Assembly: GCA_021432605.1 (NCBI GenBank)
Contig: MU271147.1
Coordinates: forward strand, 1,116,001 to 1,180,000
DNA from: Coniochaeta sp. PMI_546
Lineage: Eukaryota > Ascomycota > Sordariomycetes > Coniochaetales > Coniochaetaceae
Reading direction: 5' to 3'
Length of the DNA stretch: 64,000 nt
Of this stretch, positions 11,570-29,537 are shown piece after piece. Numbering within the stretch: the first letter of the stretch is position 1; each line of letters opens with the position of its first letter. The notes below the pieces were generated by a model. That model searched no databases, was not told the origin of the DNA, and worked only from the letters and a program-made list of their open reading frames with translations. The translations under genes were made by a program, and so were the position numbers.

Positions 11570-13207
11570 CTATATGTCTTTACTCTTCTCGCCGCCAATC
11601 CGGCCCTCCCATAGCAGACCGCCGTCCCGTGCCCTCTTGGTGCCGATCACCTCCTCCTCGTTACTCAAGTGCTCCTCACCTCCCAGCAACAGCCTCCGGT
11701 GCCACGGCCCAACGAACAGACCCTCGGGATCGGCCTTGTTTCGGACCTCCCTCCACCTCTCCAGGTCCTCGCCATACCAAGCCTCGACGTCCCGGGCACT
11801 CGCAGTGAAGTTCTTAGCCCAGTGCGGCCTGCCCCCGAGATCCCTCATCAACCACTCAAACCCCTGATAGTACCGGTCCTTGGAGTTGTTCGCCCCGGGA
11901 TCGAGATGATACGGCCTGTACTCAATGGCATTGAGGTAGAGCGTCGGCCCGTCCTTCCGCGTCGGATCCAGCCACGGCCTGTTCCCCTTCTCCGCACTCG
12001 TCTCGACCGTCGAGTCGCTGACCCTCACCTCCACGGGCGAGTGGACATACAGCCCCTCGTTGGAGAACGGGATGCCGTGCTCCACGTACCCCTCGTCCCC
12101 GGGCCGCAGACCCTGCAGCCAGCAGCCCAGCCTCGTCAGCGCCTCCGGGCCCTTGTCGAGCGGAATAGCCCACTCGTTCACAAACTGGCTGTACAGACAG
12201 TTCATCAGCAGCGCCTTCCGCGACGGCTGCACCGCCGTGACCTCGCTGGCCAGCCCGTCCCGGAACCCGTACTGCATCCCAAACACGAACCACTCCACCC
12301 ACGGCAGGATCCGCGGCACATACCTCCCCAAGAACAGCAGGTTGTGATAGACATAGTACCCGACCGCGCCATCATACCAGCTCCTCACGGGGTCCCGATG
12401 GCTCACCCTGCCCGCCAGCACCTCGCTCTCCGGAATCGCGTCGCCCTTCCACACCACCGCCCTCCTCATATAAGGGAACCACCACACCCTCACAAACCGC
12501 GCCGCACTCCACAGCTCGCCCCGCTCCCACCGCCCAAACACCACCGCATCCCTATCAATAGTCTGATCCCACCTGACCGAGAAAGCCGGCACGGCCCGAA
12601 AGACCACCTCGACAATCACCCCGAGCGCACCGAGACTCAGCAGCGCGGCGCGGAACAGCTCACTCTCCTGTCTGGCAGAGCATGTCCGCGTCCTCCCATC
12701 GCCAAGCACGATCTTGATCTCCTCTATCCGCTCCGACAGCAGGCCATACGCCAGACTACTCCCGTGCGTGCCCGTGCTAATCACCCCCGCCACGCTCTGC
12801 TCGTCTATACTCCCCAGATTCGGCACCGCCAGCCCGGCCTTGTCGAGTTCCTCCGACAGCCGGTACAGCCTAATCCCGGCCTGGACGCGGACGAGGTTGG
12901 TCGAGGTGTCGATGTCGAGGACCCGGTCGAGGTCGTCCAGGTTCAGCAGCCAGGAGCTCGTGCAGGTCAGGTCCGAGGGGGAGTGGGCCGAGCCGACGGT
13001 CGTGATGCGCCGGCGGCTGCGGGCGGCCAGGCGCACGGCGTGCTCGACTTCCGGGACGGACTGGGGACGGATGTAGAGTTCTGGTAGGGAGGAGAAGGTC
13101 CGCGCCCAGGTGTGGTGGGTGTGGTTTGTCGAGGCGCGGAAGGGGATGGAGGAGGAGGAGGTGAGGAGGGTGCGGATGTGGGGTGGGAGGTGGGAGAGGT
13201 CGGACAT
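11570..13207 (-). CDS. alo1: D-arabinono-1,4-lactone oxidase
   Basis: This enzyme catalyses the last step of D-erythroascorbate synthesis, oxidising D-arabinono-1,4-lactone with O2 to release H2O2. In yeast it sits on the mitochondrial outer membrane. The gene is one exon of 545 aa. An N-terminal FAD-binding domain of the vanillyl-alcohol-oxidase type carries GSAHSPSD, where the His is the expected covalent flavin attachment site. It also has the FAD-contact stretches SIDEQSVAGVISTGTHGSS and LGALGVIVEVVFR. The C-terminal half is the ALO domain and ends with the family signature GGRPHWAKNF at about residue 495. The ATG at 13207 was chosen because AAACAATGTCC is a good context and the protein then aligns with family N-termini; an in-frame ATG 40 codons upstream looks like leader. 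Length is close to the usual 525-560. Confidence 0.94.
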   Translation of the reverse strand: MSDLSHLPPHIRTLLTSSSSIPFRASTNHTHHTWARTFSSLPELYIRPQSVPEVEHAVRLAARSRRRITTVGSAHSPSDLTCTSSWLLNLDDLDRVLDIDTSTNLVRVQAGIRLYRLSEELDKAGLAVPNLGSIDEQSVAGVISTGTHGSSLAYGLLSERIEEIKIVLGDGRTRTCSARQESELFRAALLSLGALGVIVEVVFRAVPAFSVRWDQTIDRDAVVFGRWERGELWSAARFVRVWWFPYMRRAVVWKGDAIPESEVLAGRVSHRDPVRSWYDGAVGYYVYHNLLFLGRYVPRILPWVEWFVFGMQYGFRDGLASEVTAVQPSRKALLMNCLYSQFVNEWAIPLDKGPEALTRLGCWLQGLRPGDEGYVEHGIPFSNEGLYVHSPVEVRVSDSTVETSAEKGNRPWLDPTRKDGPTLYLNAIEYRPYHLDPGANNSKDRYYQGFEWLMRDLGGRPHWAKNFTASARDVEAWYGEDLERWREVRNKADPEGLFVGPWHRRLLLGGEEHLSNEEEVIGTKRARDGGLLWEGRIGGEKSKDI

Positions 13208-14181
13208 TGTTTGCTTTTGGAGAGCGAGTGGGATGGAGGAGAGGAAGTGGAAGAAGAGAGGGTAGTTGGAGGAGGAGAGGATGGACAAGAGTCCTGCGCG
13301 ATGTCCTCTGGGAAGTTCAGTCCACAACCAGGGCGACGAGGTTCGGAGAAAAAGATGAGGAACGGTAACTGACAGTACCTGAGCTGATGGAATGAGCTCA
13401 TGGAGGGTCCTTATCGCGCATTTTGTAGGTGGGGTTAGTGGTCAGATCTAGAACTCAGTCAGATCTGCACGCCAGATCTACAGCGGCGGATCGACGCTAA
13501 GAGGATCGATGGAGATGGCACTGGATGGATACATGAGGCTTTCTATAGGCCTGTCGATACGTGTCATGGCTTGGGTATCACATACCACTGTAGGGCTTCA
13601 GAAGACGAGCATCGTAGGAATAGCCAACTACACGTTGTATCATCACATAGAGAGAACCACCTCGACTGGACAACAGACCGCGAATTACCCCTGTTCCGTG
13701 CTTTGAACCGTGAATAAAACCAGTACCAGTACCAAAAACCATTCCGCCCAATGCCCCCCCTTTACGAACTCATATATGCCCCTGCCAATCTCAGTATGTC
13801 TCGATGCCGTCGATACATGGTATCCATTGCCCTCCTCGCGATGTTCACTCAACCCCAGATACCGTCGAGGACTCGGGAAAGAAAAGACTTAGACTAGACT
13901 TGGGAGGTATAAAACCAGACATTAGAACTACCAACTTTGCCTGCCTGGACCGCCTTGATTTGATGAGCATGGAAAGTAAACAGAAGAACAAAGAATGCGA
14001 GTGGTTATACACCCCAACCGACGAATGACCGTTCTGTAGTCAACCGGTGATGCAAAACCGACCCTTGACCCCCTTTCTCCCCCTCTCCTCTTGCCCTCTT
14101 ACCCTCCTGTCCTCCATCATTTCCTCCTCCAGCTGGTAACAAGACATCACTCGTCCTTCAGCTTCAACGCACGACAAGACA
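13208..14181. other. Intergenic region, alo1 promoter side
   Basis: These 974 bp separate the stop of the RD-repeat protein gene from the start of the lactone oxidase gene; both are on the minus strand. The part nearest alo1 (13208-13400) is C/T-rich on the minus strand, as fungal leaders often are. No credible ORF, RNA gene or repeat was seen in the remainder. Confidence 0.5.
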
Positions 14182-17106
14182 TCACTCCTCCTCCTCCTCA
14201 ATAGGCGCCGGCGTCCGCCTCTCATTCCGTCTCTTCGGCCTCCTCGTCCTGCTACTCGAGATATTACTCGCACTATCATCCGGCGCGATCTCAAAGTCGT
14301 CCCCTCCCCAATCACTCTCGCTCGCCAAGCTATCCGCATCCGGCATCCAGAACGGCCTGTCCCCACCCCCCTGGCCCATCTCATCCAGTATCCCCGTGAA
14401 CAACCCCCTCCTCTGCTGCAGGCTCATCTGCAGCCCCGCCCCCCTCAGCCTCAGCGCATTCCTCACCTGCTCCGCCCGCTGGTGCAGCAGCTCGAACGCG
14501 TCCTCCAGCGCCTCCATGCCCGCGAATATCTCCCTCTCCACCTCCGCCAGCGCCGCGATCTCCGTCTCCTCGTCGTTGCTCACCGCCGGCCTCCCGCCCG
14601 CGCCCGGGAAAGCAGAACTAGCGGCGCTCACCCCGGACACGAACGAGGCCGGCGTCGCCCCGCGCGAGTACGGCGTCGGGCCCCGGCTCATCATCATCCC
14701 CGCGAAACTGCTCATGCTCTGGTTCGTCCCGGGCCGACTGATCCCATACCCCGCCGCGGCAGCCGGACTCATGATCCTGCCCGGCAGTCCCCCGCCAGGA
14801 GAGGCCGAAGCAGGAAAGAACCCGCTGGCCGGCGTGGCGCCCCGCGACGGACCATCGGCAGTCGGCGTAAGCACATCGTCCCCGTCGGCACCACTCCACA
14901 AGAACCCATCAAACCGGCCCGACACCAAGATCTCCCACTCCGACGGGTTAATCTCAGATATCGTGTGCAGCAAGTCGTGCATGTGCGGATGCTTGACCAA
15001 GAACGCCACCGTCTCCGCATCGCGCGGCGCGGTCTTCAGCCGGTAGAGCCTCTGCAGCGCCAGGCCCGAGCGGACCACAAAGTCGTTCCGCCTGTTGTGC
15101 TTCCCCACGGGAGTCGGCGCCCGGACCACGGGGGCCACCTCCCTGGTCCCCTTGAGCAGGGCGTTGAAAAGCGGCCTCTGCTCCCCGTCCAGGCTGGTCA
15201 GGATGGCGAAGTTGAGCGTCTCGTCGTCCACCTCCGACGGTAAAGGGGCCGGGCCGTCCCCCATGTTGTTCATCCACACGTCGACGGCCTTGCGCACCCG
15301 CTTGGACTGCCGGAGGTAGTGCTCGCGGAACTCCTCGGCGATGTCCGGGTCCATCTTGACGGGCGAGGCGGGGCGGGCGGGCAGCTCGGCTATCCCCTCC
15401 GTGGCGGACTTGGTCATGGAGCCCAGGTCGAAGGGGGGCCAGGAGGGGATCTCGATGCGCCCGCTCACGCGCTCCAGGACCTCGCCCCACCCGAGCCCGC
15501 GGTGGGGGTCGCCCGAGTTCTCGCACATGACGCACGAGCACCCCTCGGGGGACAGGTCGCGGGAGAAGACGTTCTCGAGCCTGTCGAGCAGGCGCCGGGC
15601 GACGGTGCGGTGGCCGGTGGCGACGGCCACGGAGCCGTGGCCTTGCAGGACGGTCTGGTACTGGTCGAGGAGGTTGAAGAAGGGCGCGAAGAGGGTCTCG
15701 GCGCCGCGGAGGGGTGGGTTGGAGGGCCGCGTGCCGTTGAGCCGCGGTATGACGGCCAGGAAGTTCTTGGGTATCGGTTGCGGGAGACCGCCGTTTTGCA
15801 TGAGGTAGTCGACCCGGGGGACGTCGGCTATGCTTAGTGGGGGAGGTGGGGGTGGGGGTGGTGGTGGCGGAGGGGGCGGCAGACCGGGACCGGGACGGAA
15901 GCCGTTGGCTGGCGTGGCTGAGGGGGTGATTTCGCTGCGAGGCTCGCTCGGTGCCTCGAAGCTGACGTGCGGGGGGTACTTCTGGTCGGGCAGGATGTAG
16001 GGCTGCGGCACGCCGACTACATGGACTGGTGTATGTGGTGAGTCGTCTTGTCCCGACTCCGAAGCCGAGTCGACAATCACGACAGCCGCGGCTGGTGGCC
16101 CGCCGCCTGGGGGACGCCGGCGTGCTCTTTGCCTCGGTGCATCTCCTGGCCCTGCTGGTCTGGGCGGCACCTCTATCACGGAGTCGTTGTCCTTGACTGG
16201 CTCGACGTACGGCGTCTTCTGCCTCGGCGGTAGGACGAATGTTGCCTGGCTGGACGATTTGGAGACGCCGGATTTGTCGTCCCTCGCTGTCGAGGTGGAC
16301 CGCGAGACCGACGATCTCGAGACCCAGGATGTCGTCCTCGACCTCGGTCTTTCGGCGCCGACTCTCGACGGCACTGGTGTGTCTGGGTCATCCTGCCATT
16401 TCGTAATTACCGGCGTTTCCTCCTGTTGCTGTCCTTGCTCGCTCCCCTGGTCCTTGGAGAGATCCGTCTCGGGCGGTGTAGGCGGCCGGGTGTCCTTTTG
16501 GGCGTCCTTTCGCGGCTTCGGAGAGGCCTTCCTGCTCGACGGCGAGTCGGCCGACTTGGTCCTCCGCATCGTGGCGCTCCCTAGGTCCGTAGCCACGGGG
16601 GTGAGCGGGTCGGTGCCGCGGCCGGTGGGAGCGGAGACATCCTCTTTACTCGCGACGTATTCCTTGCTGTGTGCCTTGCTGAAGTTCGGGTAGGGTATGC
16701 TGATGCGCTCTCTGCTGCCGTCCAGGCTCGTCCTTGCCAGCTCCGGGACCAGGTCGGCCATGGAGGAGGAGCGCTTCTCTTTTCTGTCGCTCCTCTCGCT
16801 GCCGTCCTTCTCCCTGTCTCTGTCCTTGTCTTTCGATGTGCGGTGTCGGCGGTGGGAGTGCGAGGTCGAGTCGCTGTCTGTAGGTCGTAGCTTGGATGAT
16901 CGCGAGGACCGGTGGCGGTGGGTGGATGAGGAGCTCTCCTTGTCCCGTTCCCTAACCTTGTCCTTGTCTCGATCTCGGTCTCTGTCCTTGTCTCTGTCTC
17001 TGTCTTTTTCTCGGTCTCTCCTCTCCTTGTCGGATTTGCTGCTTCGGACTTTCTTCTCTCGCGGGCGGTCGTCGAGGACGTCAACATCCCGATCTTGAGC
17101 AGGCAT
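14182..17106 (-). CDS. Conserved-looking disordered protein with RD repeats and a C-terminal domain, function unknown
   Basis: This is a single exon of 974 aa. Residues 1-110 are extremely charged, with RD/KD dipeptide repeats (REKDRDRDKDRDRDRDKD), His/Arg/Ser blocks and SK motifs, like the low-complexity tails of RNA-processing proteins. The middle (110-410) is Ser/Pro/Thr-rich with many TP and SP sites. A run of about fifteen prolines lies near residue 420. After this the sequence becomes compact and probably folded (about 440-780). It includes a Cys cluster CSCVMC, a helix-rich stretch beginning LFAPFFNLLDQYQTVLQ and an IGP/WEILVSGRFDGFLWS-type segment. The end is Gly/Ser-rich, then a coiled segment, then an acidic tail of five Glu. 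I do not recognise the family with confidence. Fungal proteins of this architecture have sometimes been labelled as DNA glycosylases, but no glycosylase motif is visible here. A nuclear role is only a guess. Confidence 0.85.
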   Translation of the reverse strand: MPAQDRDVDVLDDRPREKKVRSSKSDKERRDREKDRDRDKDRDRDRDKDKVRERDKESSSSTHRHRSSRSSKLRPTDSDSTSHSHRRHRTSKDKDRDREKDGSERSDRKEKRSSSMADLVPELARTSLDGSRERISIPYPNFSKAHSKEYVASKEDVSAPTGRGTDPLTPVATDLGSATMRRTKSADSPSSRKASPKPRKDAQKDTRPPTPPETDLSKDQGSEQGQQQEETPVITKWQDDPDTPVPSRVGAERPRSRTTSWVSRSSVSRSTSTARDDKSGVSKSSSQATFVLPPRQKTPYVEPVKDNDSVIEVPPRPAGPGDAPRQRARRRPPGGGPPAAAVVIVDSASESGQDDSPHTPVHVVGVPQPYILPDQKYPPHVSFEAPSEPRSEITPSATPANGFRPGPGLPPPPPPPPPPPPPPLSIADVPRVDYLMQNGGLPQPIPKNFLAVIPRLNGTRPSNPPLRGAETLFAPFFNLLDQYQTVLQGHGSVAVATGHRTVARRLLDRLENVFSRDLSPEGCSCVMCENSGDPHRGLGWGEVLERVSGRIEIPSWPPFDLGSMTKSATEGIAELPARPASPVKMDPDIAEEFREHYLRQSKRVRKAVDVWMNNMGDGPAPLPSEVDDETLNFAILTSLDGEQRPLFNALLKGTREVAPVVRAPTPVGKHNRRNDFVVRSGLALQRLYRLKTAPRDAETVAFLVKHPHMHDLLHTISEINPSEWEILVSGRFDGFLWSGADGDDVLTPTADGPSRGATPASGFFPASASPGGGLPGRIMSPAAAAGYGISRPGTNQSMSSFAGMMMSRGPTPYSRGATPASFVSGVSAASSAFPGAGGRPAVSNDEETEIAALAEVEREIFAGMEALEDAFELLHQRAEQVRNALRLRGAGLQMSLQQRRGLFTGILDEMGQGGGDRPFWMPDADSLASESDWGGDDFEIAPDDSASNISSSRTRRPKRRNERRTPAPIEEEEE

Positions 17107-18906
17107 GGTGACAGCACATGTCCCGCGGGTGGAGGTTGCTATCGGGTATTAAAGATAACGAAACGCCTCGGCGGCGGTACGGGGAAGCGTATGCTGGTAG
17201 CCCGGGCTGAGAGCCGCCGGAGGAATGGTGTGGTGTGGGTGGGCTGGTGGGCTGGAGTTTCGAGTAGCAAGCTGCAGGTAACCAAGTACCTTGACCTGGA
17301 CCTTTTCTAACTTGGCAGCCAGGTTGAACAAGGTTTAGTACCTGAGTTGGTGGGAAGCAGTCAAAGCAGAACGGTGGAGGCGGATGGCAAGACAGAGATG
17401 GCGGGCGGCAACTATTGAGCTCGGACAGGAGAGCGGGGTGGGAGGCGTCGAATACAAGGATCTCTGCTGGCTGTCTGTCTGTCTCGTAATAAACAATTGT
17501 TGGTTCCGGAGCGGATGGTGGTGAATGTGTGTGTGACTGGGATACGGTAATGGCAGCCCAACACATACATCCACGCAGAGAGACAACACACCCAGGTCTG
17601 ACCCGGACTGACGCACGCGCACACGCACAACACAAAACGATGGAGCTCTCTAAACGCTGGAAGAACCTTGGAATGGTGAGATCGGGTAATGGTGGTGGTG
17701 GTGGTGGTGGTGTTGAACCTGGAATATCGACGTTTTGACTTGACGGTGGCTGTCCCTGTTCGCTGTCCCTCTTCGCTGTCCCCTGATTCGACGGGCCGCT
17801 GGCTCAGGTACCTTACCCGACCACCGTACACACGTCACCCGCTGGAGCCCAATCACATAACGTGTGCGTTTTTCACAGCTGGGCAGAGAGAGATGCCCCG
17901 ATCTCACAGCACAGTAATGCGTATCACGAGCTTTTCATTGCCGTGTCTCATCTTTAATCTATGTGAATCTCACCACAAGGTACCTTATGCGTGAAATGTC
18001 TGGTAGAACACTCGAATGACCAAAGTGACACAAAACTCAATTGTAAGCTGCATCTCTCAGTTTGTACCTGCTTCTTCTCTCAAAGTTTGGCTTCTTCGCA
18101 TCGCTCTTTCCCCGCGCAAAAACAAGGGCAGGAGCCACCTGGAATTCTTCTGGACAAGAGGGGGGAAAGTATTGGGTACCGAGCGGTGAGCCCAATTCAA
18201 TCAGGCACCAAATGTCGTGTGGACATTGCACCACAACTTCCCACCAAAACGGAGCTAAGCGCCGGCCAGCAAAACGGAAGGGACGCCACTTTGCACCTCA
18301 CCGCCAACCACAGCTCGTCGCCGCCCTCATCATCCTCATGCACCTTTTTCTCCTCCACCCTTGTCGGGCTCTGGTGCAAATCAGAAGGCTCCAGCGAGTG
18401 CAGTTCAACATTTTATTGATTAGGATCCAGAGCTTCGGGTCCGATGAAGAAGAGGAACACAGGAAAGCAGGATTGTTGTGTATGAGTTTGACTCATTCCT
18501 CTGGTACCTTGGCTACATTGCTGTGAATACGGCCCAGAGACTTGGGCTGAATGCAAACAAACTATTGTGGTTGGATGATGCGTGTTGTTGGATGCTTGTG
18601 CGATCTATATTTGTCCACGGCTTTGCATCCGTTGGTTCTCTTGACTCTTCTGTCTCCCCACAACATGACGAAGCAAACACCGCGCCTACCTGCGTCCAGC
18701 GAAGCCTCATGAACACATCACTGGCCGGACAGGCGCTCTACAAATCCAAGGGCAGAAAGATGCCCCGATGCAAGACTGCAGGTGCAAAGAGACACGATGG
18801 AAATTGCACTACCTCAGTCTAAGGTATAGCTTCTAGCACACGCCTTGATTCTAATCATAACTCCATAGCCGCCAGCCTGCCTGCTCCTCTCTTACTCGAA
18901 CCTCTT
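17107..18906. other. Intergenic region between RD-repeat protein gene and ATP sulfurylase gene
   Basis: These 1.8 kb hold the promoter of the RD-repeat protein gene at left and the 3' flank of the ATP sulfurylase gene at right. A short GGT microsatellite lies at 17691-17712. Open frames are short, overlapping and without recognisable composition. No RNA gene was seen. Confidence 0.5.
17691..17712. repeat. (GGT)n microsatellite
   Basis: About seven perfect GGT units lie in intergenic DNA upstream of the RD-repeat protein gene. Confidence 0.9.
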
Positions 18907-25357
<6,451 letters not shown>

Positions 25358-28194
25358 ATGGCCGTCCAGCGAGGCCTTTGCGCCACATTCTTCTTGCTCC
25401 TTTCGGTCCTCGCGCTCATCGCTACTGCCAATGCCCGAGATACCGAGTACATTTACGGCACAGGCGCGGACGGAAAGACGCGGCAGCTGGCCGTGGACCG
25501 GACGCCGGCTCTCTACACAAAGGACTTCGGAGACTGTCTTGGGGGAGAGAGCTTGTTCAATGTCACCAAGTTTGATGCCGCCTACTATACCGACAACCTC
25601 ACCATCATCTTCCACCTTGACGGGACAACCAATATCAAGAACGAGTCACTCATGATGCATATATCAGTCGACGCATACGGCTCGAGCAGGTTCTCCATGA
25701 CGTTTGACCCCTGCGAGCTCAACATCTATAGGTAAGAGACACGAATTCTCGGTGCCATAGACAAGGCCGTTCTTTATTGACCGTACCTAGCCTCTGTCCT
25801 CTCAACGCGAGCCGCCCCATTGAGGGATGGGCGGTCATCCCAGTTGGTCCTCAGCAGGTCGGCGATATCCCCCCAATAGCCTTTGGTATACCCGACTTCG
25901 AAGGTTCGACCAAGGTGCAGATATTCGCCAACTCTAGCAGAACCGAAATCGGCTGTTTTCAGGCCGTCATGAGAAACGGCAACAGCTTCTCGCACCCAGA
26001 AGCAGTCGCCCCAGCCCTAGGCGCATTCACCCTCGTTGCGATCATCGCCTCGTTCCTCAGCGCCGCATATGGCGTCAGCACCACGCACATGCGGACTCAT
26101 TTTGCCCATTCTCTACCGGTGCTGCTCGTCTTCGAGACCTTCCAGACCATTTTCTTCTCCGGCGCCCTGACAGTCAACTGGCCAAGCGTCTTGGTAGCGT
26201 GGTGGAGCAACTTCGCATGGTCGGCCGGGTTGATCTACGTCCCTGGCTTGGTTCATTCGGTAGACTCATTCGCAGGCATCACGGGAAATGCCAGCCAGGT
26301 GGGCGGAGCAGGATCGACTGTCATCAACAATGGCGGCGGCCTGGCTGCGCAAATCTATGGCCGGTCTGTTGTGGGGGACTTCGCCGGGATACTCGCCAAG
26401 AGAGCTGCTTACAACGAGAGCAACCCGTACGACTACAACTGGAGCGGCGATCCAGTTACGCCTGGTATGCCACTGCCGGGGACATGGACCGGGTTCCCGG
26501 GGACGCTGTCCGGTATCGACATGCCGGCCCCAGATGCATTTCTGGTGTCTCTCATATGGACATTGGTCGCTGTTGGACTGGTCATGCTGGCCGTTACTGC
26601 CTTCAAGTTCTCGCTCGAAGGACTAGCAAGGGTGAAGTGGATAGCAGAAGATCGACTAAGTCTCTTCAGGTCTCGCTGGACGCAGTATCTGGCGGGCGCA
26701 GTCGGGCGGACATTCTTCATCGCCTTCTTCGCCATCATGACTTTGGCACTGTATCAGTTCAACGTGAAAGCCCCGGCCGGTGCGCTGGCTGTTGCGGCAG
26801 TCGTATTTGTTCTTTTCCTTGTTGGGATGGCTGGAATGGTGGTCTACGCTTGCCGCACGCGTTTACGAGGTGGGAGGATGGAGGTCCGGCGCGACGGAAT
26901 CCACTTTCGGCAGGCAAAGCTCTTTGACAAGGTGCCGTTCAGTGTTCCCGTCCTCCGGAGCACGCTGGAAGAGCGCGGCTTGGAAGTGCCAGCAACGAGC
27001 GGCCTGCCCTGGATACAGATTCGACACCTCGATGATGACCCGTCGCGAGCCACGGTGCATCAGGACGAAAAGTACATGGCAAGATTTGGCTGGCTCTCGG
27101 CGCGGTACCGCCGGACCCGCTGGTGGTACTTTGCTTACTACCTGGGCTATCAGTTCTTCCGCGCGTGTTTTGTCGGTGCTGCGGTCAACAGCCCTCTTGC
27201 GCAGGTATACGGGCTCTTGATCTACGAGATCGTAGCTTTCGTCATTGTCGCCATACTCAACCCCTTCGAAGGTGCTCGGAACACGGCATTGGGCGTCTGG
27301 ATGCTTGGCATCACCAAGATCGTCACAACTGGCCTGTCGATTGCCTTTCTTCCGGAGCTTGGCCTGGACCGGATCATCGCTACCGTGATTGGCGTCGTCA
27401 TCATCGTGATCCAGGGGTTCCTTGCTATCGGCGTGCTGATACTTATCGTGCTCGGAGCGATATCGACGTGGATGTCTCTTACCCGCAACCGCGAGGAGTG
27501 CGGTGTGGAGATACTGGAGGGCACACGTGTTCGTTACTTTGAGCATCTCGAGGCCAAGGCACCCGACGTGTGGCGTCCGCAGCCCTCGAAGAAGGGCAAG
27601 GAGAAGGAAGCCGCCGATGTATCGCAGGAGCCAAAAGAGCCGTACTTCAAGGTCCAGGAGGTCCGGCGTGCGCCCAAGATCGAGGACGAAGATGGAGATG
27701 TCGTCGGGGACATGGAGCCCCGGCCAAACAGCTCGCTCAAGCTGGATGCCGCAGCACACCCGCGCAGCGGCAGCCGACAGAGCCGTCCGGGCAGCGGCAA
27801 CTCGTTCTACAGCGTCAACAGCCTACCTCGCGGCGCACGGGCGCACAGGGCTTCGTGGTCGTCGAAGGACTTTGCCCAGTGGGAGGCCTCGATGGAGAGG
27901 CCCGACAGCAGTCTGGCGCAGCGGCTGAGCGCTGGTACGCCTGCACTCGATGATGGGAACAACACCACCTCGACGCCTCTTATCGCCACCGCGGCCAATT
28001 CGAGGCGCAACTCGCTCGTGAGCACGCCGACGGGCCTCGGCAGCAGCAGACCCGGTTCGCCTCTGAGCCCGCTGCATATCGCTACGCCGTCCAGGGAGAG
28101 GCTTAGGAAGCATGCCGAGGAGAGACGGTTCTTGACTTCGCAGGTGCCGTCTAGGGGTAGTCTACGGGGGGAGACGACGGTGGAAGAGGAGTGA
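25358..28194 (+). CDS. Flc/TRP-like ML-domain membrane protein
   Basis: This belongs to the fungal Flc/Pkd2-type TRP-like family, which acts in FAD transport or calcium flux in the ER, vacuole or cell-end plasma membrane and supports wall integrity. Exons 25358-25731 and 25791-28194 (59-nt intron) give 925 aa. Residues 1-26 form a signal peptide ending at TANA. An ML-like luminal domain follows (about 30-175) with paired Cys in DFGDCLGG, FDPCELN and IGCFQ and several N-glycosylation sites. About nine hydrophobic helices occupy 195-610, the first near ALGAFTLVAIIASFLSAAYG. The cytosolic tail (about 610-925) is Ser/Pro/Arg-rich and disordered, with repeated SRPGS-type motifs suited to phosphorylation. 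The start is the first ATG giving a signal peptide. Which Flc paralogue this is cannot be decided here. Confidence 0.92.
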
Positions 28195-29537
28195 TGGCGG
28201 AGATACTTTGATGAGATATGATTTACTACGACTATTATGACCGCCGTTGCACACCCTCGGCTCGAGGCATCGCGATGTGTGTGTGGCTGCATGACATACC
28301 CGCCGCCTTTCCCAACTCAGCATCATATGGTGACTCTTTCGACGGGGTGACACAGGTGCGTCACCGCGATTTGTGAGTTTTGGAGCTATTGGAGGTATGT
28401 GAAACGGTATGCATGGACAGGCGTTGAGTGATATTGGGGAGGCTACACTCTGCATAGCTTTCTCGGATCTGAGCTTGGACTGCATGTTTAGGTGAGATTG
28501 GCCACGCTGGATGGTTTTATACATTCACATGAGTTTGGCGTCGAGAAGGGGATTAAGGTAGATATGCCTAGAGACCATATAGATCGCATTGCTAATAAGG
28601 ATAATGGAAAGAACTTGAATATCAAGCACATGTGGCAGCTGTCGACTTGCATGTGAAGGCCTAGTTGGAGAGGCTGAATGGAGTAACTCGCCAAATCACA
28701 GGCGCCGGATATCCAAACACGCTACTGAGCTCGCCGGAATCTAGATATAAGGCCATCTTGGCAGTCCCCACGAGAAGAATAAATGGTGTAAACGCCGCAA
28801 CAGTCAATGTCTCTCTTGGAGAAGCTGGAGGGTTAAAGTGCACCCATCGGCGATAAGGCCGGGACCACTCAACGCTCTGCTCACCCCGCGCCAACTCCCG
28901 GAGTCCCGAGTGACCCCTCACCCTTACCCCAGATATTGCCCCACGGTGGGGGAGAGCTGGCTCGTCGTCTATCTTGTTGCATTGTCGAAAGGAGAAGCAA
29001 GAGGTGAGACCCTTTGAAGACCGAAACCTTGGATCCAGTTGACCAATTGACTGGGGAGAATGATCGGTGATAAGGGAGCTTAATATGTCTGTTCAATGTC
29101 ACCAAGGTAAAAGCAAAGAATAGGGTAACACGAAGTGGAACTCACACACCTAGTGTACTGATCCGGGACCAGTGCTGGCTTTCCAAAGCTCATGACGACG
29201 GGATGCTGCTTGGGGGGGATGGAGGTCGGCACTTCTGAACCTTGAAAATGAGCCGCCAGATGGACCCCCGAACTAAGTCTCCTCCCCTTGGCTCCATCTG
29301 CCATGACAGAGCATTACATAAATTGGGGTAAGACAGAGTCGAACGACTTCATTCATTTAAATACCCAATGTGTCTGCTCCTGTCCGACACTCCGGACACT
29401 GTAGGTATCTGTAGCTTCACCTCGTCTCACCTCGAACTTACATCCCCTATCAAGACTTCAGACCGGAACCTGAAGAGACTAGACCCGACCATACCGTGAT
29501 ACCAACCCTTCCCGAGCCCCCTTCCTCTCATCCAACA
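28195..29537. other. Intergenic region Flc-like / intradiol dioxygenase
   Basis: These 1.3 kb hold the 3' flank of the Flc-like gene and the promoter of the dioxygenase gene. A TTTAAATA element lies near 29357, about 180 nt before the dioxygenase ATG, and could serve as a TATA-like site. No credible ORF or RNA gene was seen. Confidence 0.45.

Noticed and set aside
11669-13087. 472-codon plus-strand ORF
   Set aside because: It is exactly antisense to the lactone oxidase gene and has the Pro/Arg/His-rich composition of a GC-driven shadow frame.
13208-13327. 40-codon N-terminal extension of the lactone oxidase
   Set aside because: The downstream ATG at 13207 has a better context and matches family length; the extension looks like translated leader.
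29496-29537. Upstream start for the dioxygenase
   Set aside because: The codon at 29496 is GTG; the first ATG is at 29538 in a strong context.
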